NCBI GenBank assembly: GCA_900769535.1
Contig: CAAGHB010000099.1
Span: 1 to 9,638 of the forward strand
From: Clostridia bacterium
GTDB lineage: Bacteria > Bacillota > Clostridia > Oscillospirales > Acutalibacteraceae
DNA: 9,638 nt
Direction of reading: 5' to 3'
How positions within the stretch are numbered: the first letter of the stretch is position 1; the number at the start of each line of letters is the position of its first letter. Both the position numbers and the translations under genes were made by a program. Shown piece by piece: positions 1-5,225 of this stretch. Below the pieces are notes generated by a model. That model worked only from the letters and a program-made list of their open reading frames with translations, had not been told where the DNA came from and did not search any database.

Positions 1-1092
1 CCCGTTCTTGACATTCAGTTCAAGGGCGGCACAAAGCTCACCTACTCCTACACCGGTGAAATTTCGCTCGACGATGCAAAGGCGGCGCTGACCTCCGACG
101 CATCAAAAATCGTCTATACCTACACCGGTGACCTTGACGAAAAAGCGGCTGACACCGCCTTTGGCGCCGCTTTCGGCGACGACTTTGCCGCCGTTGAACT
201 TGACGAAGGTACAGCCACCGCTTACGTAAAGGCGGCCCTCGACGAAACAGCAGTCTCCGATGCAACAAAGAATCTTCAATCCTCATTAAAGGACGTCAGC
301 ATCACCAACAATTCCGACGAAAACCTCGTTTACACAAAGGATATGCTCGGAAAGAATATTAACGTTACTTCAAGCTCAGACTTCTCGGGAACAGCACAAA
401 AGCTGGTCGTTTCACTCACCGATAACGTATCGGCAAAAACCGCCGACGCTTCGGTAGTAGCCCTCAAAGCCGCTTTCGCTGACAATGACGTGACCAACGG
501 CGAAATCAATTCGGTTTCAGCTTCTGTCGGTAAGCGCTTCTTTGTAAAGGCGCTGGTTGCCGTTCTTATCGCGTCGATACTCGTAATCATCTACGTTGGC
601 ATCCGTTTCCGCAAAATCGGCGGCGTATCAGCAGGATTTACTACCCTCCTCGCCCTCGTTCACGATATTGCAATTGCGTTTGCCGCTTGTATCATATTCC
701 GTTTGCCGATTGATGCAAACTTTATCGCAGTTGTGCTTACCCTCCTCGGCTATTCGCTCAATGATACCATTATCATCTTTGACCGAATCCGCGAAAACCG
801 CCGTCTCTATGGCACAAAGCTTTCGCTTGCCGAAACGGTTAACAAGTCGAATAACGAAACCCTTACAAGAACGATTATTACCGCAACAACTACAATTTCA
901 GCCGTTGTCGTAATCATTATCGTTTCGGAGCTTATGGGCCTCACCTCACTCCGCAGCTTCGCTATTCCGCTTGCGGCAGGACTTCTCTCCGGCTCATACT
1001 CGTCAATCTGCCTTGCTCCTTCGATTTGGGTAAAATGGAAGGAAAAGCAGATGGCAAAAGCCGCAGCAGCTCCCAAGAGAAAAAAGAGATAA
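1..1092 (+). CDS. secF: Protein translocase subunit SecF, 5' end outside window
   Basis: SecF works with SecD in the cytoplasmic membrane and uses the proton gradient to help SecYEG complete export. The frame is open from base 1, so the first transmembrane helix and start are missing; 363 residues are visible. Seen: the start of the extracytoplasmic domain (IQFKGGT, residues 5-11), a long outer domain to about residue 178, then five hydrophobic helices at about 180-200, 208-233, 239-260, 285-308 and 315-340. Family hallmarks are VSASVGKRF (172-180), LVHDI (219-223) and LLGYSLNDTIIIFDRIREN (248-266). The tail is lysine/arginine-rich, as expected for a cytoplasmic end. The outer domain (about 170 residues) is longer than the roughly 100 of E. 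coli SecF and contains a repeated YTG motif. The ATG at 343 is internal, not the start. A terminator follows directly. Confidence 0.95.
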   Translation, partial: PVLDIQFKGGTKLTYSYTGEISLDDAKAALTSDASKIVYTYTGDLDEKAADTAFGAAFGDDFAAVELDEGTATAYVKAALDETAVSDATKNLQSSLKDVSITNNSDENLVYTKDMLGKNINVTSSSDFSGTAQKLVVSLTDNVSAKTADASVVALKAAFADNDVTNGEINSVSASVGKRFFVKALVAVLIASILVIIYVGIRFRKIGGVSAGFTTLLALVHDIAIAFAACIIFRLPIDANFIAVVLTLLGYSLNDTIIIFDRIRENRRLYGTKLSLAETVNKSNNETLTRTIITATTTISAVVVIIIVSELMGLTSLRSFAIPLAAGLLSGSYSSICLAPSIWVKWKEKQMAKAAAAPKRKKR

Positions 1093-1116
1093 TTTTATTA
1101 AGAAATAAATTATGTA

Positions 1117-1155
1117 AAAAGCTCTCGTCTTAACCCGGCGAGAGCTTTTCTTTTA
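1117..1155 (+). terminator. Rho-independent terminator after secF
   Basis: Eleven-base perfect stem (1117-1127 AAAAGCTCTCG pairing with 1139-1149) with an 11-base loop, followed by a T-rich stretch (CTTTTATATT). It lies 24 bases after the secF stop and ends that transcription unit. Confidence 0.9.
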
Positions 1156-1173
1156 TATTGAATACGATACGAC

Positions 1174-1210
1174 AAAAAACCCCAAGCGAATCAAAAAATC
1201 CGCAAGGGGT
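1174..1210 (-). terminator. Rho-independent terminator after rpe
   Basis: On the minus strand, ACCCC (1210-1206) and GCG (1203-1201) pair with CGC (1188-1186) and GGGGT (1183-1179), with an AA/AA internal loop, followed by a run of six T (1179-1174). It lies 34 bases after the rpe stop. It faces the secF terminator, separating the convergent genes. Confidence 0.8.
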
Positions 1211-1243
1211 AGTTTTGTAAGTATTATCTATTTCGCGAGCAAC

Positions 1244-1900
1244 TCACTCATCGGCAAGCCGGCGAATTTCGGCAACCGCCGCCTTCATGTCCTCGGCGTC
1301 GCAAATAGCGCTTCCTGCAACGAGGATATTTGCTCCCGCCTTTGCCGCCTCGGCCGCTGTTTTAAAGTTAATTCCGCCATCGACCTGAATATCCATATCA
1401 ACCAGCCCTCTCCTGTCGCATTCGGCACGAAGCTGACGGATTTTTTCCGTTGCTTCGGGGATATAGGACTGGCCTCCAAAGCCGGGCTCAACCGACATAA
1501 TCAGCACCATCTCGACCATATCGAGATAGGGATAAATTTCGCTTACCGGCGTTTTCGGCTTTACCGAAATTGCCGCCTTGACGCCGCAATCGTGAATCTG
1601 TTTTAACGTAGCGGCAACGTCGCAATCGCTCTCGAAATGAATTGTAATGCGCTCGGCGTTCTTTGCAAATCGTTCAATATAAAGCTGTGGACGCTGAATC
1701 ATAAGATGCACGTCGAGGGGCAGCTTTGTATGACGGGCAAGTGAATCGATAACAGGAAATCCTATTGATATATTCGGAACGAAATCGCCGTCCATAACGT
1801 CAATGTGGAGCATTTCTACGCCTGCATCTTCAAGCTGGCGCACAACCCCTTTGAGTTCTAAAAAATCGGCGGTCAAAATCGAGGGTGAAATCTTTACCAT
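1244..1900 (-). CDS. rpe: Ribulose-phosphate 3-epimerase
   Basis: Interconverts D-ribulose 5-phosphate and D-xylulose 5-phosphate in the cytosolic pentose phosphate pathway. The 218-residue length is normal for this TIM-barrel metalloenzyme. Visible signatures: SPSILTADF (5-13), HIDVMDGDFVPN (32-43) with metal ligands H32 and D34, DVHLM (63-67) with H65, the phosphate-loop segment MSVEPGFGGQ (135-144), and QVDGGI (172-177) with the second acid/base Asp D174. H32, D34, H65 and D174 are thus all present, and the enzyme should be active. The start ATG has AGGAG (1911-1915) ten bases upstream. A promoter lies just before it and a terminator just after, so it appears to be transcribed alone; the mecA-like gene upstream has its own terminator. 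Confidence 0.97.
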   Translation of the reverse strand: MVKISPSILTADFLELKGVVRQLEDAGVEMLHIDVMDGDFVPNISIGFPVIDSLARHTKLPLDVHLMIQRPQLYIERFAKNAERITIHFESDCDVAATLKQIHDCGVKAAISVKPKTPVSEIYPYLDMVEMVLIMSVEPGFGGQSYIPEATEKIRQLRAECDRRGLVDMDIQVDGGINFKTAAEAAKAGANILVAGSAICDAEDMKAAVAEIRRLADE

Positions 1901-1936
1901 ATCAAAAAATCTCCTAAATATTTATTCTCTACCTTT

Positions 1937-1965
1937 ATGATAACCCCATTCGGCCTTTCGGTCAA
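1937..1965 (-). promoter_or_regulatory. Probable sigma-A promoter of rpe
   Basis: Minus strand: -35 TTGACC (1965-1960), 17-base spacer, -10 TATCAT (1942-1937). It sits between the mecA-like terminator and the rpe ribosome binding site, where a promoter is required. Recognised by eye from consensus similarity and spacing. Confidence 0.65.
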
Positions 1966-1988
1966 GCGGTTTTATGCCGATTTATGTC

Positions 1989-2016
1989 AAAAAAAGCGAC
2001 CTTTTATAAAAGCCGC
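1989..2016 (-). terminator. Terminator after mecA-like gene
   Basis: Minus strand: a 9-base-pair stem (2016-2008 with 2004-1996, including two G-U pairs) and a 3-base loop, followed by seven T (1995-1989). It lies 65 bases past the mecA-like stop codon and upstream of the rpe promoter. Confidence 0.75.
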
Positions 2017-2081
2017 CTTTCTCAAACTGAGTTTCACACCGTCAACGCCGCATTTAGCCCCGTCAACACCGCGTTTTCACG

Positions 2082-2648
2082 CTATCCCCTTGCGCCAATA
2101 ATTGAATCGAGACCGCCTATCCTCCTTCCGTGCTCGGCGGTGTATGCGGCGGCAAGGGTCGGCTTTTTGAGCCGCCTTGCGAATTCACCGAAAATGTGCG
2201 GCAGCCGTCTTTCGTCACGCCCAACATACACAACGGCACGGTACACCCCTTCAATTTCATAAAATTCCGCGTCAAAATCTCCTTCCTCTTCCGAGCGAAT
2301 CTCGCCAAGCACCCTTACGCCGTCAATCAGCTCATCCACGCCGTCGAATTCAAATACAAGCGTTTCGCCCTTCGCCTTTTTCATCCTTATTGCCGACGGC
2401 GCCGCTTCAAGCGAAGTAAACTGCACCGTACAGCCGTCGTTTGCTCGGGGAAAAACCTCGATAAGAACCCTCCCCGTTTCTCCGTCAAAGCCGCCGGGAA
2501 CTCCGATGCGCTTTAAAAGGCCTTGAAGCACCTCGCGCGTGTGGCTGTCGTTATAATCCATCTGCTGATATGTAATATCGAGCGCCGACAGGTCGTCTCG
2601 GTCAAGCTCAATCTTAAATTGCTTCGGAGAGTCAAAAATTATATGCAT
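2082..2648 (-). CDS. MecA-like adaptor protein
   Basis: A 188-residue acidic soluble protein resembling the MecA/YpbH family (negative regulator of genetic competence). In Bacillus these proteins bind substrates through the N-terminal part and ClpC through the C-terminal part, handing substrates to ClpCP. Seen: an N-terminal strand-rich segment ending DRDDLSALDITYQQMDYND (16-34), where MecA has a similar acidic 'D..DL...gi....mdYn' region; LIEVFPRANDGCTVQFTS (62-79), like the conserved MecA strand pair; a glutamate-rich linker (116-128); and a C-terminal unit FEFDGVDELI (99-108), YEIEGVYRAVVYV (130-142) and AAYTAEHGRRI (167-177), matching the family's final strands and helix. ATG has GGAGG (2656-2660) seven bases upstream. 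The family call rests on motif resemblance, so a diverged clostridial relative is likely and its ClpC partner is inferred. Confidence 0.68.
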   Translation of the reverse strand: MHIIFDSPKQFKIELDRDDLSALDITYQQMDYNDSHTREVLQGLLKRIGVPGGFDGETGRVLIEVFPRANDGCTVQFTSLEAAPSAIRMKKAKGETLVFEFDGVDELIDGVRVLGEIRSEEEGDFDAEFYEIEGVYRAVVYVGRDERRLPHIFGEFARRLKKPTLAAAYTAEHGRRIGGLDSIIGARG

Positions 2649-2668
2649 ACTACTACCTCCATATAATA

Positions 2669-2697
2669 ATTTTAGTCGGTCGCAGAGCCGCTTTCAA
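2669..2697 (-). promoter_or_regulatory. Probable promoter of mecA-like gene
   Basis: Minus strand: -35 TTGAAA (2697-2692), 17-base spacer, -10 TAAAAT (2674-2669), just upstream of the GGAGG ribosome binding site. Each hexamer is one base from consensus (TTGACA/TATAAT). Confidence 0.6.
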
Positions 2698-2719
2698 GCG
2701 GTAAAAAGAGTAAGCCAAG

Positions 2720-2796
2720 TCATTTTTTGCCCCGCAAATATTTCTATAACTCATTCTATGCAAAAGGGCATGGCCATTCATTTTGTCCCGCAAAAA
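2720..2796. repeat. Imperfect direct repeat in intergenic region
   Basis: Bases 2720-2738 (TCATTTTTTGCCCCGCAAA) and 2778-2796 (TCATTTTGTCCCGCAAAAA) are near copies with a start-to-start distance of 58 bases. They lie between the mecA-like promoter and the microprotein gene. They could be binding sites or relics of a local duplication; function is unknown. Confidence 0.4.
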
Positions 2797-2843
2797 AAGT
2801 ATAAATTCCTCCTACCCTGTCCAAAATATAACGGGGTGAAAAT

Positions 2844-2954
2844 ATGAAAAACGGTGTTATGGTATTTCTTCGTGCGTTTGCGTTTACAATGCTGTGTATT
2901 GCGCTCATTTCGGTTGGCTATTTCGGAGCCCGACTTATCGATATACTCATTTAA
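2844..2954 (+). CDS. Small single-span membrane protein (36 residues)
   Basis: A short open frame not assigned to any family I recognise. It starts ATG AAA AAC, with a purine-rich GGGGTGA (2833-2839) four bases upstream as a ribosome binding site, and ends at TAA. The product has positive residues K2 and R10, then an uninterrupted hydrophobic stretch from about F11 to I36 broken only by R31 and D34 (AFTMLCIALISVGYFGAR inside it), as in single-pass membrane microproteins. A possible -10, TATAAA (2800-2805), lies upstream with a poor -35. The next gene begins 141 bases downstream on the same strand, so co-transcription is possible. Overlapping frames here (plus 2854-3066, minus 2778-3074) have no such features. 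Real expression is plausible but unproven. Confidence 0.5.
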   Translation: MKNGVMVFLRAFAFTMLCIALISVGYFGARLIDILI

Positions 2955-2963
2955 CCGAATAAA

Positions 2964-3032
2964 ACGGACCGGATGTGGAAATTCTTCCCCCCCGGCGCCG
3001 CAAAATTTGAGGGCCGTCCGTGTAAACTTTTT
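2964..3032 (+). other. Possible hairpin between microprotein gene and P-loop-like gene
   Basis: ACGGAC (2964-2969) plus GG (2971-2972) can pair with CC (3014-3015) plus GTCCGT (3016-3021), with one bulged C and a long loop containing a seven-C run. Five T (3028-3032) follow after six bases. It could be a weak terminator or processing hairpin; the long loop makes this uncertain. Confidence 0.25.
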
Positions 3033-3095
3033 GGAACATTCGCTCGACTGCAAGAATAAGATATAGCAAAACATATTTTTAACGAGGGTTTTGCC

Positions 3096-4178
3096 ATGTC
3101 TTTTACATATCCTAACAATTATTTTCTTTCATCCGTCTCGTCAAACGGGTTTTTATCCCTCTTTGACGAAAATTTGAGCCCCTCCGACTATACCACCGTG
3201 TTTATTCTCAAAGGTTCGGTCGGTATGAAAAAGTCGGACGCGCTCATTTCGGTAGCCGAACGGCTAAACGAGAGGGGTATCACCGTTTTTTTGGCCCAAA
3301 ACCCACGTAACCCCGACCTCGTTGAAGGGGTTTTTGCCCCCGATGTAAAATTAGCGGCGGTGATTGGCTCCTTTCCGCATAATCTTGACGAAAAAATCGG
3401 CGGCATTCGTGAAATTGCGGTCGATTTTAATGCCGCACGTGATAATTCTGTTTTAAAGGCGACCTCCGCCGAAATAATCAGCGCATATAACGAACGGGAA
3501 GCATATTTCGGTCGTGCAGGGCGGTATTTTTCGGCGGCTCGGTCTCTGCTCGGCGACAGCTTTATGATGGCCGCCGACGTAACCGACGGTGACAGAGCGG
3601 CAAAATTTGGTATGATGGCTGCGGCAAAAATGCTCGGCAAGCGCAAAGGTGAAAAGGGTCGGGAAACCCGGCGTTTTTTAAGCGCCGTCACCCCAAACGG
3701 TCTGATTTTTCGCGACGATACCCTGCTCGATGCCGCCGACGAATTTTTTATCATTGATGACCGCTTTTCCGCCGCCGCAAAAATAATAATTGCTGCTATT
3801 CGTTACACAGCAATCGAGCTGGGACTGGACATCATAAGCTGTGTGTGTCCTCTTTTCCCCGACCGAGCCGAGCACGTCATTGTGCCGGAATTACGCGTTG
3901 CCTTTTGCACCGAAAACCGCTATCTTTCCCTTGACGCCGACCTACGCCGATACCATTCGAGGCGGTTTATGGATATGTCGGCGCTGTCGTCAAGGCGGCA
4001 ACGTCTGCTCTTTAACAAAAAAGCAACCGACGAGCTGATTTCGGGCTGTGTCGGTGCGCTGAAAGCGGCGCAGGAGCAAAACGAGCTCATTTCGTCCTAC
4101 TATGACCGAGCCCGACGTCCCGACGTCACCGACGAAATTACATATTCCCTGCTACGTCAAGTGGACGCATCAGTTTGA
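3096..4178 (+). CDS. PRK06851-like P-loop family protein with degenerate nucleotide loops
   Basis: A 360-residue protein that resembles, from memory, the clostridial PRK06851 family: two related halves, each with an ATPase P-loop and a following 'PdlveGV..P.lk.A' segment. First half: TVFILKGSVGMKKSDAL (34-50), with Walker A reading G40-SVGM-K45-K46-S47, so the second invariant Gly is Lys; then NPRNPDLVEGVFAPDVKLA (69-87). Second half: RFLSAVTPNGLIF (193-205), then FFIIDDRFSAAAKIIIAAI (217-235), where the P-loop would be but no GxxxxGK[ST] remains, then CPLFPDRAEHVIVPELRVAFCTEN (split as 251-264 and 265-274). No signal peptide or membrane helix is seen. Start ATG has GAGGG (3084-3088) seven bases upstream. 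Likely a non-hydrolysing or weakly binding relative. Biochemical role unknown; a terminator follows. Confidence 0.65.
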   Translation: MSFTYPNNYFLSSVSSNGFLSLFDENLSPSDYTTVFILKGSVGMKKSDALISVAERLNERGITVFLAQNPRNPDLVEGVFAPDVKLAAVIGSFPHNLDEKIGGIREIAVDFNAARDNSVLKATSAEIISAYNEREAYFGRAGRYFSAARSLLGDSFMMAADVTDGDRAAKFGMMAAAKMLGKRKGEKGRETRRFLSAVTPNGLIFRDDTLLDAADEFFIIDDRFSAAAKIIIAAIRYTAIELGLDIISCVCPLFPDRAEHVIVPELRVAFCTENRYLSLDADLRRYHSRRFMDMSALSSRRQRLLFNKKATDELISGCVGALKAAQEQNELISSYYDRARRPDVTDEITYSLLRQVDASV

Positions 4179-4245
4179 CGCGCAATACAATCTTACCCCT
4201 CACACGCAATAACCCCCTGCCTTTACGGGACCCACTATAAATAAC

Positions 4246-4281
4246 AAAAACCTCTCTGCTGATTACGGCAGAGAGGTTTTT
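4246..4281. terminator. Bidirectional terminator
   Basis: A 14-base perfect stem (AAAAACCTCTCTGC 4246-4259 with 4268-4281) and an 8-base loop, with five T following in each direction. It can end both the plus-strand P-loop-like gene and the minus-strand XRE gene, and forms the left border of the AT-rich cassette. Bases 4179-4245 hold nothing else I can recognise. Confidence 0.92.
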
Positions 4282-4290
4282 AATAGAGTA

Positions 4291-4533
4291 TTATTTAATT
4301 TCCTGTTCCAGAGTTTTAAACGTTTCGGTGTTAAAAAAGTCATATAACGATATTTCCAAACCGTCACATAATTTTTTAATCGTAACAATGCCGGGGTTTT
4401 GGCTTTTTTCATTCAACATACTATAAAGAGTTGACGGAGATATTCCTGCCATATTCGCTAAGGCATTTATTGCAATGTTTTTCTTGTTACATAGTTCAAT
4501 AATACGGTCTGCAACTGCTTTTTTAGTATTCAT
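4291..4533 (-). CDS. XRE/Cro-CI-type helix-turn-helix repressor
   Basis: An 80-residue, single-domain DNA-binding protein of the phage Cro/CI type. The five-helix fold is recognisable: VADRIIELCNKKNIAINALA (7-26), helix-turn-helix from about 22 to 42 with ALANMAGISPSTLYSMLN (24-41), then NPGIVTIKKLCDGLEISLYD (46-65), the typical 'p...tl.kia.aL.isl.dff' ending. There is no sensor or oligomerisation domain beyond about 15 tail residues. ATG has AGAGGTGG (4545-4538) four bases upstream. It is divergent from the SLOG gene, and the shared intergenic region holds four CGATATATCG-type palindromes, the expected operators. It probably represses both itself and the neighbour (inference). The gene is AT-rich: bases 4321-4380, counted by hand, are about 32% GC, unlike the flanking core genes. 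Confidence 0.9.
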   Translation of the reverse strand: MNTKKAVADRIIELCNKKNIAINALANMAGISPSTLYSMLNEKSQNPGIVTIKKLCDGLEISLYDFFNTETFKTLEQEIK

Positions 4534-4564
4534 ATTTCCACCTCTACGATATATCGTTGCTATA

Positions 4565-4570
4565 ATTTTA
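4565..4570 (-). promoter_or_regulatory. Possible -10 of XRE gene promoter
   Basis: Minus-strand TAAAAT (4570-4565), one base from consensus, with no good -35 at 17 bases. Transcription would begin near 4558, immediately before operator 1 (4557-4546). Low confidence without mapping. Confidence 0.35.
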
Positions 4571-4621
4571 TGAAAATATTCGATATATCGTGTGGGATAT
4601 ATCGCAAAGTTGGAGTTTTTG

Positions 4622-4630
4622 TGTTATACT
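4622..4630 (+). promoter_or_regulatory. Extended -10 promoter of SLOG gene
   Basis: TGTTATACT is an extended -10 (TG-N-TATACT) with a poor -35 at 4602-4607, which overlaps operator 3. Initiation would fall near 4637, inside operator 4 (4633-4642), and 23 bases before the ATG. The layout fits a promoter directly controlled by repressor binding. Confidence 0.65.
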
Positions 4631-4659
4631 TTCGATATATCGTATATAGGAGTGAAAGT

Positions 4660-5130
4660 ATGAAGGACAATGCTTGTTGCTTTTTAGGTCATCGAGAGAT
4701 AAACGAAACCGAGGAATTAAAATTAAAACTTATAGACATTATTGAAAAACTGATTATGGTCGAAAAGGTTGAAATCTTTCTTTTCGGGAGCAAGAGCCGT
4801 TTTGATATTCTATGCCTTGAACTTGTGACCGCGTTAAAAGAAAAATATCCGCACATAAAACGCGTCTATGTCCGAGCCGAATATCCGTATATTTCCGAGC
4901 AATATAGAAATTATCTGCTCGAAAACTATGAGGACACCTATTACCCCGAAAAGATATTGAATTCAGGCAGAGCCGCCTACGTCGAGCGCAACTGTATGAT
5001 GATAGATAATAGCCGCTATTGCGTTATCTATTATGATAAAAACGCCCTCCCAACCAAACGCAAAAGCGGGACCAAAATTGCCTTTGATTATGCCGTGAAA
5101 AAAGGTAAAAATATCATTAACGTATTATAG
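4660..5130 (+). CDS. SLOG/DUF1273-type nucleotide-binding-fold protein
   Basis: A 156-residue soluble protein resembling small clostridial SLOG (DUF1273-like) proteins, a Rossmann-like fold related to LOG, DprA and YpsA that binds nucleotides or nucleotide-derived ligands. Seen: CCFLGHRE (6-13) with the family's GHR motif, FLFGSKSRFD (40-49) where relatives often have a Gly-rich turn then 'fD', YPHIKRVYVRAEYPY (63-77), YYPEKILNSGRAAYVERN (94-111), DNSRYCVIYYD (116-126) and KSGTKIAFDYAVKKGKNI (135-152), with the SGT loop typical of ligand binding in this fold. ATG at 4660 is chosen because AGGAG (4648-4652) lies seven bases upstream; an in-frame ATG at 4570 would translate through the promoter and operators and has no ribosome site. 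AT-rich, like the XRE gene. Ligand and function unknown. Confidence 0.82.
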   Translation: MKDNACCFLGHREINETEELKLKLIDIIEKLIMVEKVEIFLFGSKSRFDILCLELVTALKEKYPHIKRVYVRAEYPYISEQYRNYLLENYEDTYYPEKILNSGRAAYVERNCMMIDNSRYCVIYYDKNALPTKRKSGTKIAFDYAVKKGKNIINVL

Positions 5131-5167
5131 TTTTAGATTCTCGTAATAAATCTTCCCTCTTACACAT

Positions 5168-5201
5168 AAAAACTCCCCTGCCGTTGCTGACAGGGGAGTT
5201 T
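5168..5201 (-). terminator. Terminator after gyrA, also right border of cassette
   Basis: An 11-base perfect stem (5170-5180 with 5191-5201) and a 10-base loop. On the minus strand it is followed by a T run (5172-5168 reading TTTTT), so it ends gyrBA. On the plus strand only three T are present, so it is a weaker stop for the SLOG gene. Confidence 0.85.
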
Positions 5202-5225
5202 ATGCCATATTCTTTTTTCTACCGA

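Larger units (their letters stand above)
4546..4642. promoter_or_regulatory. Four palindromic operators CGATATATCG in divergent promoter region
   Basis: Exact copies of the 10-base palindrome lie at 4547-4556 (12-base palindrome ACGATATATCGT at 4546-4557), 4581-4590 and 4633-4642; a copy with one mismatch (GGATATATCG) is at 4595-4604. Centres are 34, 14 and 38 bases apart. Operators 1 and 2 bracket the likely -10 of the XRE gene, and operators 3 and 4 bracket the -10 of the SLOG gene, so binding would block both promoters. The XRE protein encoded next door is the natural ligand (inference). Confidence 0.85.

Noticed and set aside
343..1092. ATG at 343 as start of a 249-residue protein
   Set aside because: The same frame is open from base 1 and encodes the conserved SecF outer domain upstream, so this ATG is internal.
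2778..3074. 98-residue minus-strand frame over the microprotein region
   Set aside because: There is no ribosome binding site before its ATG and no domain; it crosses the C-rich noncoding segment.
3188..3754. 188-residue minus-strand frame opposite the P-loop-like gene
   Set aside because: Serine/arginine-rich composition typical of an antisense shadow, with no motif; the plus-strand gene has recognisable family segments.
4547..4642. CGATATATCG copies as a CRISPR-like or iteron array
   Set aside because: Spacing is irregular, copies are short palindromes, and they sit around -10 elements next to an XRE gene, which fits operators better than CRISPR repeats or replication iterons.
4570..4659. 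Upstream ATG extending the SLOG protein by 30 residues
   Set aside because: It has no ribosome binding site, runs through the operators and extended -10, and precedes the GHR-containing domain start; AGGAG fits the ATG at 4660.
4246..5201. The two border hairpins as inverted repeats of a transposable element
   Set aside because: Their stems differ in sequence (CCTCTCTGC versus CTCCCCTG), each has a T run, and no transposase is present, so they are ordinary terminators.
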